From the NCBI GenBank assembly GCA_934546985.1, contig CAKTEE010000001.1:275045-339044 (forward strand): a DNA stretch of 64,000 nt. Reading direction: 5' to 3'. Below are positions 16,946-25,285 of this stretch, piece by piece. Made by a program: the position numbers and the translations under genes. The notes below the pieces were generated by a model. The model saw nothing but the letters and a program-made list of their open reading frames with translations, was not told the DNA's origin and made no database searches. The DNA is from an uncultured Eubacteriales bacterium (GTDB lineage: Bacteria > Bacillota > Clostridia > Oscillospirales > Acutalibacteraceae). Each line of letters opens with the position of its first letter. Within the stretch, counting starts at the first letter, position 1.

Positions 16946-16977
16946 AAAGCCGTGAAGATATTTCTTCACGGCTTTTT
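16946..16977 (+). terminator. Terminator of the S10-spc-alpha operon
   Basis: Perfect arms AAAGCCGTGAAGA and TCTTCACGGCTTT around a four-base loop (TATT), followed by T residues. It closes the roughly 15.7-kb super-operon. Confidence 0.95.
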
Positions 16978-17173
16978 GTCATTGTTTCGGAAACATCCGG
17001 CTATTTCGGAGAAAATACTTTGTAAAAAAGTTTTAGTTTTAAACGCTAAGGCAAGTTAAAAGAAGATTTAGTATACTTTTCAGAGGCTTGTCAATATTAT
17101 AAATGCTATAGCCCTTTCCTTTGGCAAAATAAAGTCTCCGTTTTAATCGGAGATGTGGTGTGATTGTATAACA

Positions 17174-17200
17174 AAAGGACGGAAATGTTTTCCGTCCTTT
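17174..17200 (-). terminator. Terminator downstream of nagB
   Basis: The arms AAAGGACGGAAA (17174-17185) and TTTCCGTCCTTT (17189-17200) form a 12-bp stem. On the minus strand it is followed by TTGTT. It starts 17 bases beyond the nagB stop. A second small stem, TCTCCG/CGGAGA (17135-17153), lies further on. Confidence 0.8.
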
Positions 17201-17216
17201 CCATACAGATATTAAT

Positions 17217-17942
17217 TTATAATAAACTTGCGGCCGGCTCATCCAGGAAAATAGTTACATTCGGGTGGAATTGCAAAATAGAAGCAGGGCACTGCGGGTC
17301 TACAGGACCGTTAATCATTGCCTTAACTGCTTCTGCTTTCGCAGCGCCAGTAGCAATCAGGATAATATTGCGAGCTTTCATAATAGAACCAATTCCCATT
17401 GTGATTGCCTGCTTTGGTACATCGTCAATACTTTCAAAGAAACGCTTGTTTGCTTCAATTGTGCTTTGAGTTAAAGAAACGATATGAGTTTTTGAAGGGA
17501 AACTGTTGCAGGGTTCATTAAAAGCAATATGACCATTGTTTCCAATACCAAGAATTTGCAAATCAATACCGCCGGCAGCATCAATTGCAGCATCATAGGC
17601 ATCGCATTCCGCCTGTGCGTCTGGAGCAACACCGTTAAGCACATGAATGCTCTCTGTTGGAACATTAATGCCTTTGAACAGGTTTTCCTGCATAAAATAG
17701 TAATAACTCTGGTCATGGTCGTGTGTCAGACCGCAGTATTCATCTAAGTTGTATGTGGTGACCTTAGAATAGTCAACAACACCCTGTTTATACAGTTCAA
17801 TCATATATTGATAGGTGGGGATAGGTGTAGAACCAGTTGCCAAACCAAGAACGCTGTTTGGTTTGCTGATTACTTGTGCAGCAAACATGGTGCCGGCTGC
17901 TTTGCCAATTTCCTGTGTGTTTTTCATAACTAAAACATTCAT
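17217..17942 (-). CDS. nagB: Glucosamine-6-phosphate deaminase
   Basis: 241 residues. Converts glucosamine 6-phosphate to fructose 6-phosphate and ammonia. It has the NagB motifs LGLATGSTPIPTYQ near residue 35-50, TYNLDEYCGL (catalytic Asp near 70), and GIGNNGHIAFNEP holding the catalytic Asp/His pair and nearby Glu. The ATG at 17942 follows GAGGTA; an upstream in-frame start at 17987 lacks a ribosome site. No nagA lies nearby. The two chitinase-like genes later in the window could supply amino sugars (inference). Confidence 0.96.
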   Translation of the reverse strand: MNVLVMKNTQEIGKAAGTMFAAQVISKPNSVLGLATGSTPIPTYQYMIELYKQGVVDYSKVTTYNLDEYCGLTHDHDQSYYYFMQENLFKGINVPTESIHVLNGVAPDAQAECDAYDAAIDAAGGIDLQILGIGNNGHIAFNEPCNSFPSKTHIVSLTQSTIEANKRFFESIDDVPKQAITMGIGSIMKARNIILIATGAAKAEAVKAMINGPVDPQCPASILQFHPNVTIFLDEPAASLL

Positions 17943-17990
17943 TAGAAATACCTCTGTTTCTATAATAGTCTTAGGGTTACTGCTCAATTT

Positions 17991-18019
17991 ATTCTACGAT
18001 TTTCGAATATGTATTGCAA
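17991..18019 (-). promoter_or_regulatory. nagB promoter
   Basis: On the minus strand, -35 TTGCAA (18014-18019), 17-bp spacer, -10 TAGAAT (17991-17996). It lies about 50 bases upstream of the nagB ATG and diverges from the DUF1836 gene promoter. Confidence 0.65.
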
Positions 18020-18102
18020 TAGCTCTGCAGATTAAATTCAAAATAACCAATATTTAACAATGAAAGCCAAAAATATAAAAGGATATGTTTATTGTTAAAA
18101 AC

Positions 18103-18131
18103 TTGAAAAGGTAAGAAAAATCTTTTATAAT
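18103..18131 (+). promoter_or_regulatory. Promoter of the DUF1836 gene
   Basis: -35 TTGAAA (18103-18108), 17-bp spacer, -10 TATAAT (18126-18131). The predicted transcription start falls on or just before the palindrome at 18140-18156. Confidence 0.7.
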
Positions 18132-18139
18132 AAATTGAA

Positions 18140-18156
18140 ATATTGTTAAACAATAT
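18140..18156. promoter_or_regulatory. Perfect 17-bp palindrome, likely operator
   Basis: ATATTGTT-A-AACAATAT is an exact palindrome around a central A, placed at the start of the DUF1836 transcript and just before the ribosome site. Related half-sites occur upstream: ATTGTTAAA near 18092 and the reverse TTTAACAAT near 18053. This arrangement fits autorepression by the downstream gene product. Confidence 0.6.
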
Positions 18157-18173
18157 GGGAGGCGGAATGTATA

Positions 18174-18785
18174 TTGGATTTTAATCAGGAAATTATGGAA
18201 ATGGCGGAAAAAATAGCGCAGGCGTCATTGGTACAGATTGACGATATTCCTAAAATTGACCTCTATATGGAACAAGTACTTTCGTTTTTAGAGCAGGAGA
18301 TGGGTGATTCCCTTCGGCAGAAGGATGAAACTGTGTTTACGAAGACGATGGTTAATAATTATACGAAAGAAGGAATTTTACCACGTCCACAGAAGAAAAA
18401 GTATAATAAATCCCATATCATTATGTTAACATATATTTTTATATTGAAACAAATTCTCAGCATTCAGGATATTAAAGCTTTTTTTGCTTTAATGGACGAT
18501 AAAGAGCAATTAGAGCCGCTTTATAGAAATTTTCTTGAAAGCGTCCATGATTATCAGGAGGAATATAGCGCTTTTGTTAGTCACCAGTTAGAGCGTATTG
18601 AGGAGAAATTTAAAGAAAATGGTTTATATGATGAAAAAATAAAAAAAATGGCGTTTATATCCCTGATGTCCTTGGCGGCAATGTCAAATAAAATGATTTG
18701 CAGTATGCTTTTGGATCATTCTGTTCTGAAAGAGGATGAACAGCAAATAAAACAGCCGCAGACAAGCAATAATGAAATATTTTAA
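18174..18785 (+). CDS. DUF1836 domain-containing protein (probable regulator)
   Basis: 203 residues from a TTG start at 18174 after GGGAGG. The core from about residue 55 matches DUF1836: MVNNYTKEGILPRPQKKKYNKSH then a helical segment with ILSIQDIKAFF. This resembles a MerR-like winged-helix N terminus (the grammar motif for choosing a promoter-binding helix), and DUF1836 proteins are generally taken as regulators, though I know of no defined regulon. The palindrome at its promoter supports autoregulation. Confidence 0.85.
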   Translation: MDFNQEIMEMAEKIAQASLVQIDDIPKIDLYMEQVLSFLEQEMGDSLRQKDETVFTKTMVNNYTKEGILPRPQKKKYNKSHIIMLTYIFILKQILSIQDIKAFFALMDDKEQLEPLYRNFLESVHDYQEEYSAFVSHQLERIEEKFKENGLYDEKIKKMAFISLMSLAAMSNKMICSMLLDHSVLKEDEQQIKQPQTSNNEIF

Positions 18786-18913
18786 TTTTTAGCTGAATAT
18801 ATAATAATATGGTTCTTTTATAATTGATTTTGTTTTTAGCAATAATTTCACTTGATTTTCACAGTAAAAAGATATAAGATAATACAGGATTCTGTTTTGG
18901 GAGGTGGAGCAAA

Positions 18914-19510
18914 TTGAAGAGTGAGTGCCATATTACGGTGGCGGAAGCTGTTCTCGAACTAATTCAAAAAAAGCATGGCATTCTCCTTGACCGAGAGAAT
19001 TTTATATATGGGAATACAAAACCTGACCATAGCATTTCTTTTTTTTATATCAGGCATAATATAGAATCGACCTTTGATTTTGTAATGGATGATATTCGTA
19101 CTTTAACTGGGATGATGGCAAATTATAATGTGGATTATGAGGAGTTAAGTTTTCAGGTTGGTATTATTTGTCATTATATTACTGATTATTTTTCATGGGC
19201 ACATAATTCCTGCTTTGATGGCGGGTTTCGCAAACATGTAATGTATGAGCGTACGCAAGAGAAGCTTACACCGGTTTTTCTTGATTTTGTAAAAGAAAAA
19301 GCAGATGTGTATGAAGAAGAGTGTTGTACATCTCTACCGGAACTGATACGTATGATTTTGAAAAAACATAAACAGTATCTTGCAGAGGATTGCAGAAGTT
19401 ATATGACAGATTTTTATTATGCGATTTCTTCATGTTGTGAAGTTGTGCTTTCTATATTTGCAATTGCTGACAGTAAGGCAGTCGTTACAAGACGTGCATT
19501 TGCGGTTTAA
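18914..19510 (+). CDS. Zinc-dependent phospholipase C-like protein
   Basis: 198 residues, TTG start at 18914 after GGGAGGTGG. The N terminus (KSECHITVAEAVLELI) and internal histidine/aspartate motifs (NTKPDHS; ICHYITDYFSWAHN) match the zinc-dependent phospholipase C/S1-P1 nuclease fold seen in many Clostridia, where His and Asp residues bind three metals. No signal peptide is seen, so it is predicted cytosolic, unlike secreted alpha-toxin-type enzymes. Substrate unknown. Confidence 0.75.
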   Translation: MKSECHITVAEAVLELIQKKHGILLDRENFIYGNTKPDHSISFFYIRHNIESTFDFVMDDIRTLTGMMANYNVDYEELSFQVGIICHYITDYFSWAHNSCFDGGFRKHVMYERTQEKLTPVFLDFVKEKADVYEEECCTSLPELIRMILKKHKQYLAEDCRSYMTDFYYAISSCCEVVLSIFAIADSKAVVTRRAFAV

Positions 19511-19524
19511 ATTTAAATAACGAA

Positions 19525-19563
19525 AAAAGGTGTGCCTTGATTGCTTCAAGGCATACTTTTTTG
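19525..19563. terminator. Bidirectional terminator after the phospholipase-like gene
   Basis: TGCCTTGA and TCAAGGCA form a hairpin flanked by AAAAAA on the left and TTTTTT on the right, so it can terminate transcription arriving from either side. Confidence 0.75.
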
Positions 19564-19607
19564 TATAAAGACAGCCACGCGTTAAAAGCGTGGCTGTCTT
19601 TATACAA
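19561..19607. terminator. 20-bp perfect hairpin overlapping the end of the radical SAM gene
   Basis: The two 20-nt arms at 19561-19580 and 19588-19607 are exact reverse complements around a 7-nt loop. The right arm includes the last codons and stop of the minus-strand gene. On the minus strand it is followed by AAAAAAG and then the second hairpin. Confidence 0.7.
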
Positions 19608-21330
19608 TTGAAATTAGTTCATAACGCAATAATCCGGTTACGGCATTTTTATGGCATCTGTCAAATACAATAACCACAGGTTCATCGGTTAAATAAACAG
19701 GGTTTATTTGAAAAAATTCAAAGCGGTAACGTTGATTCATTTCCCTTACTCCTGAGGGGCGCTGTAATCCATGAAGTTCAAAGCCGTCATGAGAAAGAAA
19801 TGCAGAACTCCATTCTTTGCTTGAAAAAGTAACGTTGTCTTTTGAAAAAATTTCGGGGGTTTTGCCTGTCAATCCGGAAACCAAATAATCAAATTTTAAC
19901 AGTGTACGCAAATATTTGGTCTGTTCTTCTTTTAAATACGGCAGTGCAAACGTATATAAAGCTTCATATTGTGTAGCGGCGGACATTGGCCGATGCAGGA
20001 ATCCATTATCTGCGTGGAATTTGCTGAGCATTTCATAAAAGTCAAACGGAGAAGAAAAAAAGTTTTCCAGATATATTAAGCTTCTTACAAATTTTCCTGA
20101 ATTGTAAAAACGTTCCAAAACTTCTTCAATATCCTTTAGCCGAAGCAGTTCTCCGGCAGAAATATCCTTTGTTTTCAGCACTTCATAAGGAGCTTCCCTG
20201 CGGTATAAACAGCTGTTTTCATCTGCTTGGCTGCGCAGCCGTGAGCCTTTTATCAGCTTTAAAAAGCCAAGCTGCAGATCGTGTGGATGAAGAGCACATA
20301 CTTCATTAAATGAATTGCGAAAACTCTGGAAATCCTCTCCCGGCAATCCGGCGATCAAATCCAGATGAATATGTATGTTGCCGTATGATATTAATTCAGC
20401 GGCGTTTTCTTTCAGCTTGTTCCAATCCGTTTTTCTGCATACGTTGTCGAGTACCTGTAAATTGGTGCTTTGTATGCCAATTTCAAGCTGGACCCGTCCA
20501 GTCGGCATATTTTTCAAAACGGATAATTGTTTTCTGTCCAATAAATCCCCGCCGATTTCAAAATGAAAACACATATCGCAGTCCAGCTTTTGAATATATT
20601 TCCATAGCGTTAAAGTACGCGCAGGATTGCAGTTAAAAGTACGGTCAACGAATTTTAATAGTTTTAAACCTGCCTTTTGGAACTTTTCAATATCTTTGCA
20701 TACTTGTTCCGTTGGAATTTCTCTTACGCCTTTGCCAATTTGGGATAGGCAGTAAGCGCAGCGGAAAGGGCAGCCGCGGGTACTTTCATAATAGATAATT
20801 TTTCCTTTTGTTTCTTCCAGCATCTCAGCAGTATAGGGGGAAGGAACAACGGAAAAGTTTGAAAGAAATTGATAATCTCCATAGGTGAATATTTTATTAT
20901 TTTGACGGATAACTGTTCCCGGAATTTCAGCGGCTGTTTGAGATTGATTTAGCTGTTTCAGCAGTTCAGGCAGACTTTGTTCCCCTTCTCCCATAATGAC
21001 AGCATCAATAAACGAATATTTATCCATAAGGTTTTTGCTGTCAAATGATACTTCAGGCCCGCCGAGGATAATTTTACTTTCGGGCAAAACCTGCTTTAAT
21101 TCTTCTGCTAATATTAAAACATAACGGATATTCCATATATAACAGGAAAAACCAATAACATCCGGTTTTATTTCATATATTTCACGAAATATATGTTCAC
21201 GCTGCTGGTTGATGTTCCATTCCTTTACGCAGATTTCTCCGCAGTCTGCACCGCATGCGGCTTTCAGCCGCCAAACAGCAAGGCAGGAATGAATGTATTG
21301 TGAATTAACAGCGGCTAAAAGAGTTTTCAT
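19600..21330 (-). CDS. B12-binding domain radical SAM protein with DUF4080
   Basis: 576 residues. The N-terminal third is a cobalamin-binding Rossmann-like domain (LLAAVNSQYIHSCLAVWRL; VIGFSCYIWN; IILGGPEVS). The radical SAM core has the 4Fe-4S motif CPFRCAYCLS near residue 190, and the C-terminal part fits DUF4080. This family is widespread in Clostridia; the reaction is not known, though relatives modify RNA or small molecules. Start ATG 21330 after GGAGGC; the ATG four codons earlier contains the ribosome site. The gene is single. Confidence 0.9.
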   Translation of the reverse strand: MKTLLAAVNSQYIHSCLAVWRLKAACGADCGEICVKEWNINQQREHIFREIYEIKPDVIGFSCYIWNIRYVLILAEELKQVLPESKIILGGPEVSFDSKNLMDKYSFIDAVIMGEGEQSLPELLKQLNQSQTAAEIPGTVIRQNNKIFTYGDYQFLSNFSVVPSPYTAEMLEETKGKIIYYESTRGCPFRCAYCLSQIGKGVREIPTEQVCKDIEKFQKAGLKLLKFVDRTFNCNPARTLTLWKYIQKLDCDMCFHFEIGGDLLDRKQLSVLKNMPTGRVQLEIGIQSTNLQVLDNVCRKTDWNKLKENAAELISYGNIHIHLDLIAGLPGEDFQSFRNSFNEVCALHPHDLQLGFLKLIKGSRLRSQADENSCLYRREAPYEVLKTKDISAGELLRLKDIEEVLERFYNSGKFVRSLIYLENFFSSPFDFYEMLSKFHADNGFLHRPMSAATQYEALYTFALPYLKEEQTKYLRTLLKFDYLVSGLTGKTPEIFSKDNVTFSSKEWSSAFLSHDGFELHGLQRPSGVREMNQRYRFEFFQINPVYLTDEPVVIVFDRCHKNAVTGLLRYELISIV

Positions 21331-21449
21331 AAATGCCTCCATAAAATTGCTTGTTTCTCTATCATATCATGAAACGATTTTAAAAGAAACCGGTGGATAC
21401 CTTAAGCTGGATAATTTGCCATATTTTTATGAAAAAATTAGAATACCCC

Positions 21450-21478
21450 TTGCATATTTTTCAAATTACTAGTAAAAT
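21450..21478 (+). promoter_or_regulatory. Promoter of the ROK gene
   Basis: -35 TTGCAT (21450-21455), 17-bp spacer, -10 TAAAAT (21473-21478), 41 bases upstream of the start codon. Confidence 0.7.
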
Positions 21479-21518
21479 TCTATTCAGGTACTATGAATCA
21501 TTTTATAGGAGTGACGAT

Positions 21519-22910
21519 ATGAACGTTTATGGTATTGAATTTGATGTAAAAAATATTCCGGTACTGGATAAGCAGTACATCCCTATGGGCGCGTTTGTCC
21601 GTGCATTTGAAAAATCTGCAGCCGGCAAATGTCAGGTAGCAATTGCGGTTGAACGCAGCAAAGGGCAGGTTGCAAGAAGAGACGTATTTATTCATGGCAC
21701 AGATGATATGTATGATGCAGACTGCGTTTATATTGAACGTATGGTTAAAATGATGCTTTGGTGCTTTGGTGGCTGGAAGGTTTACATCTGCGGCACACCG
21801 AAGATTGGTGATTATATCAAAAATACCTACTGCAAAGGCGGCGAAAGAGAATTTGACGCTGATTTTATGGCGCGTGTTTATGAAAAGCCTTTTGAAGTAG
21901 TATCTTTGGCTTTGGAAGACGCCCCTGCAAAAAATGAAGCAGCAACCCCAATTGGACGCCATATGGATGGCTGCCGTATTGGTTTTGATGCCGGCGGAAG
22001 CGACAGAAAGGTTTCTGCTGTAATTGACGGTGAATCTGTTTACAGTGAAGAAGTTGTTTGGTTCCCGAAGGTTACAGAGGATCCGGATTATCATTTCAAC
22101 GGCATTGTTGAGGCTATGAAAACAGCGGCTTCCAAAATGCCGCGTGTAGATGCTATCGGTGTAAGTTCTGCAGGTATTTATGTGGATAACCGTGCAATGG
22201 TTGCATCTTTGTTCCTGAAAGTCCCGCAGGATTTGTTTGACGCAAAGGTAAAGGATATTTATATCCGTGCCGCAAAAGAGATCGGCGATGTTCCGCTGGT
22301 TGTTGCCAATGACGGTGACGTAACTGCCCTTGCAGGCGCAATGGGTCTTGAAGATAATAATGTTCTTGGTATTGCTATGGGCACCAGTGAAGCGGCAGGT
22401 TATGTTGACGGTGATGGAAATATTACTGGCTGGCTGAATGAGCTTGCGTTTGCTCCGGTTGATTTGGCTGCAGACGCTATGGTGGACGAATGGTCTGGAG
22501 ATAAAGGCTGCGGTGTTAAATATTTCTCGCAGGATGGTATTATTAAGCTTGCACCGGCGGCCGGTATTGAACTGGATGAATCCCTCAGCCCAGCTGAAAA
22601 GCTGAAAGTTGTTCAGAAAGCTATGGCTGACGGAAACCCGAATGCAAAAGATATTTACAGCTCTATCGGTGTTTATCTCGGTCATGCCCTCGGCTATTAT
22701 TCCATGATTTACGGCATGAAGCACGTACTCCTTCTTGGCCGTGTTATGTCCGGGGAAGGCGGTGCAATTCTGGTGTCTGAGGCTACCAGAGTCTTTAATG
22801 AAGAGTATCCGGAATATGCTGCAAAGTGCGAATTAAACCTGCCGGATGAAAAGACCCGCCGTGTTGGCCAGTCGGCGGCTGCGGCAAGTCTTCCGGAGAT
22901 TAATAAATAG
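21519..22910 (+). CDS. ROK family protein with N-terminal extension
   Basis: 463 residues; ATG at 21519 after TAGGAGTG. The ROK/sugar-kinase ATPase fold starts only at about residue 149 (CRIGFDAGGSDRKVSAVIDGE, the phosphate-1 loop). Further motifs are GVSSAGIYVDN, VVANDGDVTALAGA with a catalytic-type Asp, and GIAMGTSEAAGYV. The cysteine-rich zinc motif of typical ROK glucokinases is missing, and there is no helix-turn-helix. The first ~145 residues are an extra domain. It may be a sugar kinase-like protein with an unknown substrate; it stands alone with its own promoter and terminator. Confidence 0.8.
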   Translation: MNVYGIEFDVKNIPVLDKQYIPMGAFVRAFEKSAAGKCQVAIAVERSKGQVARRDVFIHGTDDMYDADCVYIERMVKMMLWCFGGWKVYICGTPKIGDYIKNTYCKGGEREFDADFMARVYEKPFEVVSLALEDAPAKNEAATPIGRHMDGCRIGFDAGGSDRKVSAVIDGESVYSEEVVWFPKVTEDPDYHFNGIVEAMKTAASKMPRVDAIGVSSAGIYVDNRAMVASLFLKVPQDLFDAKVKDIYIRAAKEIGDVPLVVANDGDVTALAGAMGLEDNNVLGIAMGTSEAAGYVDGDGNITGWLNELAFAPVDLAADAMVDEWSGDKGCGVKYFSQDGIIKLAPAAGIELDESLSPAEKLKVVQKAMADGNPNAKDIYSSIGVYLGHALGYYSMIYGMKHVLLLGRVMSGEGGAILVSEATRVFNEEYPEYAAKCELNLPDEKTRRVGQSAAAASLPEINK

Positions 22911-23232
22911 AATTCCTAAATGACAAGCCGGATGAATTGACATAATAAAATGAATCGGCGATTATGGCTGATTTAACAACCAAACAAAAGAAAACTTTGA
23001 TACGGGCTTGTTCAGAATGACTGCGGTCAAATTTTGAATAAGCCCGTTTTTTATATAGAAAACAGTTAGTATAAAGGAGGTAAGAATTTCCTGATTTATG
23101 ATTTAAAAGAGGATAAAATGAAAGAATGACGATATTATGACGTTGAGGGGATACCGTCATTTTTTTAAGATGATTACTGTCGGTTCAATTTGAGAAGGCA
23201 ATGGTATTATTAGCCTGAGATGAGGAGAAAAA
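22911..23232 (+). other. Intergenic stretch with terminator and hairpin
   Basis: No gene is apparent. It holds the terminator at 23003-23056, a AGGAGG-like site near 23077 not followed by any real reading frame, and a short stem ATGACG/CGTCAT (23137-23160) followed by seven T residues, which may be a second terminator or a small-RNA end. Confidence 0.4.
23003..23056 (+). terminator. Terminator after the ROK gene
   Basis: CGGGCTTGTTCA pairs with TGAATAAGCCCG (one G-T pair) around a long loop, then TTTTTT. It is about 90 bases past the ROK stop. Confidence 0.75.
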
Positions 23233-23964
23233 ATGAAAAAATTAAAGAATTTTTTTGCGGTTCTATTTTGTATTGCAGGGATTGCTTTAACCGCGACAAG
23301 CGTTCTTATCAAAGCAGAAGATGTTTATTTTATGAAAACAGCTGTGAAAACAAATGCAGTTATTACAAATATATCAAGAACCAGATATAGACGCAATACA
23401 TATCATGTATTTCAATATTGTATCTATATTCGTTATACGGCAAATGAAAAAACATATGCCGTTTATTTTTTGCAATATGGAAAATTTGGTTTAGATAAAG
23501 GCGATAAAATCACGGTTTATTATGATCCTGCAAATCCATATTATTTTCGCAGGGAGAGCAATTTTGAATTGTATTTCTTTCTTTGTCTTGTTGTGGGGAT
23601 AGGATTTATTATTCTTGGGGTAGTGATAAAAGGGTCTGTTTTGTATGATAAAAAGCAGGAGAAAAAATATAAACGGTTAAAAGTAAAGGGCAAAAGGGTA
23701 GAAGCTCATATTGATAAAATCACAATGGATAGCAAATTTTCACAAAGAACTATCCATACTTATTTTATCCATTGCTCCTATTACGACCATATAAAAAACT
23801 GTACGTACGAATTCCGAAGTGCAGGCATACCGTCCGATATGGACTTGGAATTATTTGCAGAAATACATAATATTACAGTAATACCTGTTTACATGAATGA
23901 AAAAAATCCTCAGAAGTATGTTGTTGACGTAAATAAATTTCAATCGTTTGTGGGAAAGCAATAG
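23233..23964 (+). CDS. DUF3592-type membrane protein
   Basis: 243 residues with two predicted membrane segments, about 8-28 (FAVLFCIAGIALTATSVLI) and 113-134 (YFFLCLVVGIGFIILGVVI). Between them lies an extracytoplasmic beta-rich domain with the pattern VKTNAVITNISRTRYR and GDKITVYYDPANPYYFR, the hallmark of DUF3592 proteins. A related beta-rich domain repeats after the second segment (VKGKRVEAHIDKI...IPVYMNEKNPQKYVVD). The function is unknown. GAGGAG-type site before the ATG. Confidence 0.65.
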   Translation: MKKLKNFFAVLFCIAGIALTATSVLIKAEDVYFMKTAVKTNAVITNISRTRYRRNTYHVFQYCIYIRYTANEKTYAVYFLQYGKFGLDKGDKITVYYDPANPYYFRRESNFELYFFLCLVVGIGFIILGVVIKGSVLYDKKQEKKYKRLKVKGKRVEAHIDKITMDSKFSQRTIHTYFIHCSYYDHIKNCTYEFRSAGIPSDMDLELFAEIHNITVIPVYMNEKNPQKYVVDVNKFQSFVGKQ

Positions 23965-24239
23965 AAAGTCCATAGCTTTATAAAGCAGGAAATTTTGATT
24001 AAATCTGTTTTAAGATATGATGAAGTCTTTTCTTTATACAGTTTATGTAGATAAAAATGAATGATCGAAATATTTTTGGATAATGCCTCTTTAGATAAAT
24101 ATGTTGACAGTTAAGCACAGAAGGATATTTAAGAGATTTATTCAAAGATTGTAAGGGGAATGATGGCATCCTGTAAGATTTTTGAAAGATTTACAGTTTA
24201 AAATAGTATTCGTATTTTAAATCAAAGAGGTGCATATTT

Positions 24240-24854
24240 ATGCCTGATTTTCAGAAACAGACTTTAAGCGGTCAATGGCTAAGTCCTCCAAACCTGCTTT
24301 CCTTATTGCGTATTTTATTAATACCGCCGTTCTGCATTTTATTTTTTACTGCCCGAACGGTCGAAGGATATTTACTGGCGGGCAGTATTTTAGTTCTTTC
24401 AGGTGTGACAGATATGTTAGACGGTTTTATTGCAAGAAAGCACGATATGGTTACTGACCTTGGCAAAATATTGGATCCTCTGGCAGATAAATTGACGCAG
24501 ATAACGGTGTGCTTGTGCCTTGCCGTTAGAAAAAAAGAATTATTCCTATTATTAATCTTTTTTATTTTAAAAGAAGTAATTATGCTTGCAGGAGGGGTTA
24601 TTGTTTTACACCAAAACCATAGAATAGAGGGCGCGAAATGGTTCGGTAAAGTAAATACGATGTTTTTTTATGCAGTAATGATTGTGGTTATCTCGTTTCC
24701 AATGCTTCCACAGAGGGTAGTTGGGTTAATGGTTGGATGTTCTCTCACTCTGATGTTTTTTTCCTTTTTCAAATATTTATCCTGCTTTTTTCAGGCAATA
24801 AAAAAAGAAAAGCCATGCAAATGTCCGGCAAAAGATGGACATACACATGGGTAG
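24240..24854 (+). CDS. CDP-alcohol phosphatidyltransferase family protein
   Basis: 204 residues, integral membrane. The catalytic signature DG-x2-AR-x8-G-x3-D-x3-D is complete in DGFIARKHDMVTDLGKILDPLAD (about residues 61-83, broken here by key residues only). The family transfers a phosphatidyl group from CDP-diacylglycerol to an alcohol, as PgsA does with glycerol 3-phosphate. A paralogue of PgsA is possible; the genuine housekeeping pgsA is usually next to cinA or rimO, which is not the case here. AGAGGTG precedes the ATG. Confidence 0.85.
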   Translation: MPDFQKQTLSGQWLSPPNLLSLLRILLIPPFCILFFTARTVEGYLLAGSILVLSGVTDMLDGFIARKHDMVTDLGKILDPLADKLTQITVCLCLAVRKKELFLLLIFFILKEVIMLAGGVIVLHQNHRIEGAKWFGKVNTMFFYAVMIVVISFPMLPQRVVGLMVGCSLTLMFFSFFKYLSCFFQAIKKEKPCKCPAKDGHTHG

Positions 24855-25285
24855 GTATAGCTGTATTTTTTCTTTATAGATAAAGAAATGGGCGGGATCG
24901 GTGTTTTTTCCATTACTTACATGCAGCGATTGTTTTAGTAGGTTGTGATTTTTTCTCGTGATAAAAACTTAATTACAAATTTTAGGAAAATAAATTTTCA
25001 GCTTTGCATTGTATAATAAAGGAAAAACATGATTTTTGGGGGATAAATACTGTATAAAAATAGTGCGGATGGTTATTTTGACCTTTCCGCACTTATTTTT
25101 TAGGCAGTTTTATGAAAAACAAAATGTAATCAAAGGACAAGCCGGCACTGCATAAAATATATTACCGGATTTTACCGGCTTCACGTGCCGCTATCATCCA
25201 TTATTAACCGCTTGAATCTGTATAGTGCAAGCTTTAATATATAAATAGAGGGCGGCCTGCCCGTATGACAGGAGGTAGTAATGCT
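24855..25285 (+). other. Intergenic region upstream of mecA with promoter-like site and terminator-like hairpin
   Basis: No coding gene is seen in 431 bases. A TATAAT at 25012-25017 without a clear -35 is followed about 45 bases later by GTGCGGA (25063-25069) and TCCGCAC (25086-25092) and then TATTTTTT. That unit could be a short transcript of about 85 nt or an attenuator of mecA. A further inverted repeat, AAGCCGG/CCGGCTT, spans about 25139-25184. Confidence 0.35.
25061..25103 (+). terminator. Terminator-like hairpin upstream of mecA
   Basis: Arms TAGTGCGGA and TCCGCACTTA enclose a 16-nt loop and are followed by TTTTTT. No gene directly precedes it, so it ends either read-through from the phosphatidyltransferase gene or a short leader or small RNA. 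Confidence 0.6.

Noticed and set aside
21498..22724. 408-residue minus-strand frame opposite the ROK gene
   Set aside because: Antisense shadow of a clearly coding gene, rich in Cys, Asn and Ile as such shadows are.
24855..25285. T-box leader upstream of mecA
   Set aside because: The T-box core sequence is absent and the downstream gene is not amino-acid related.
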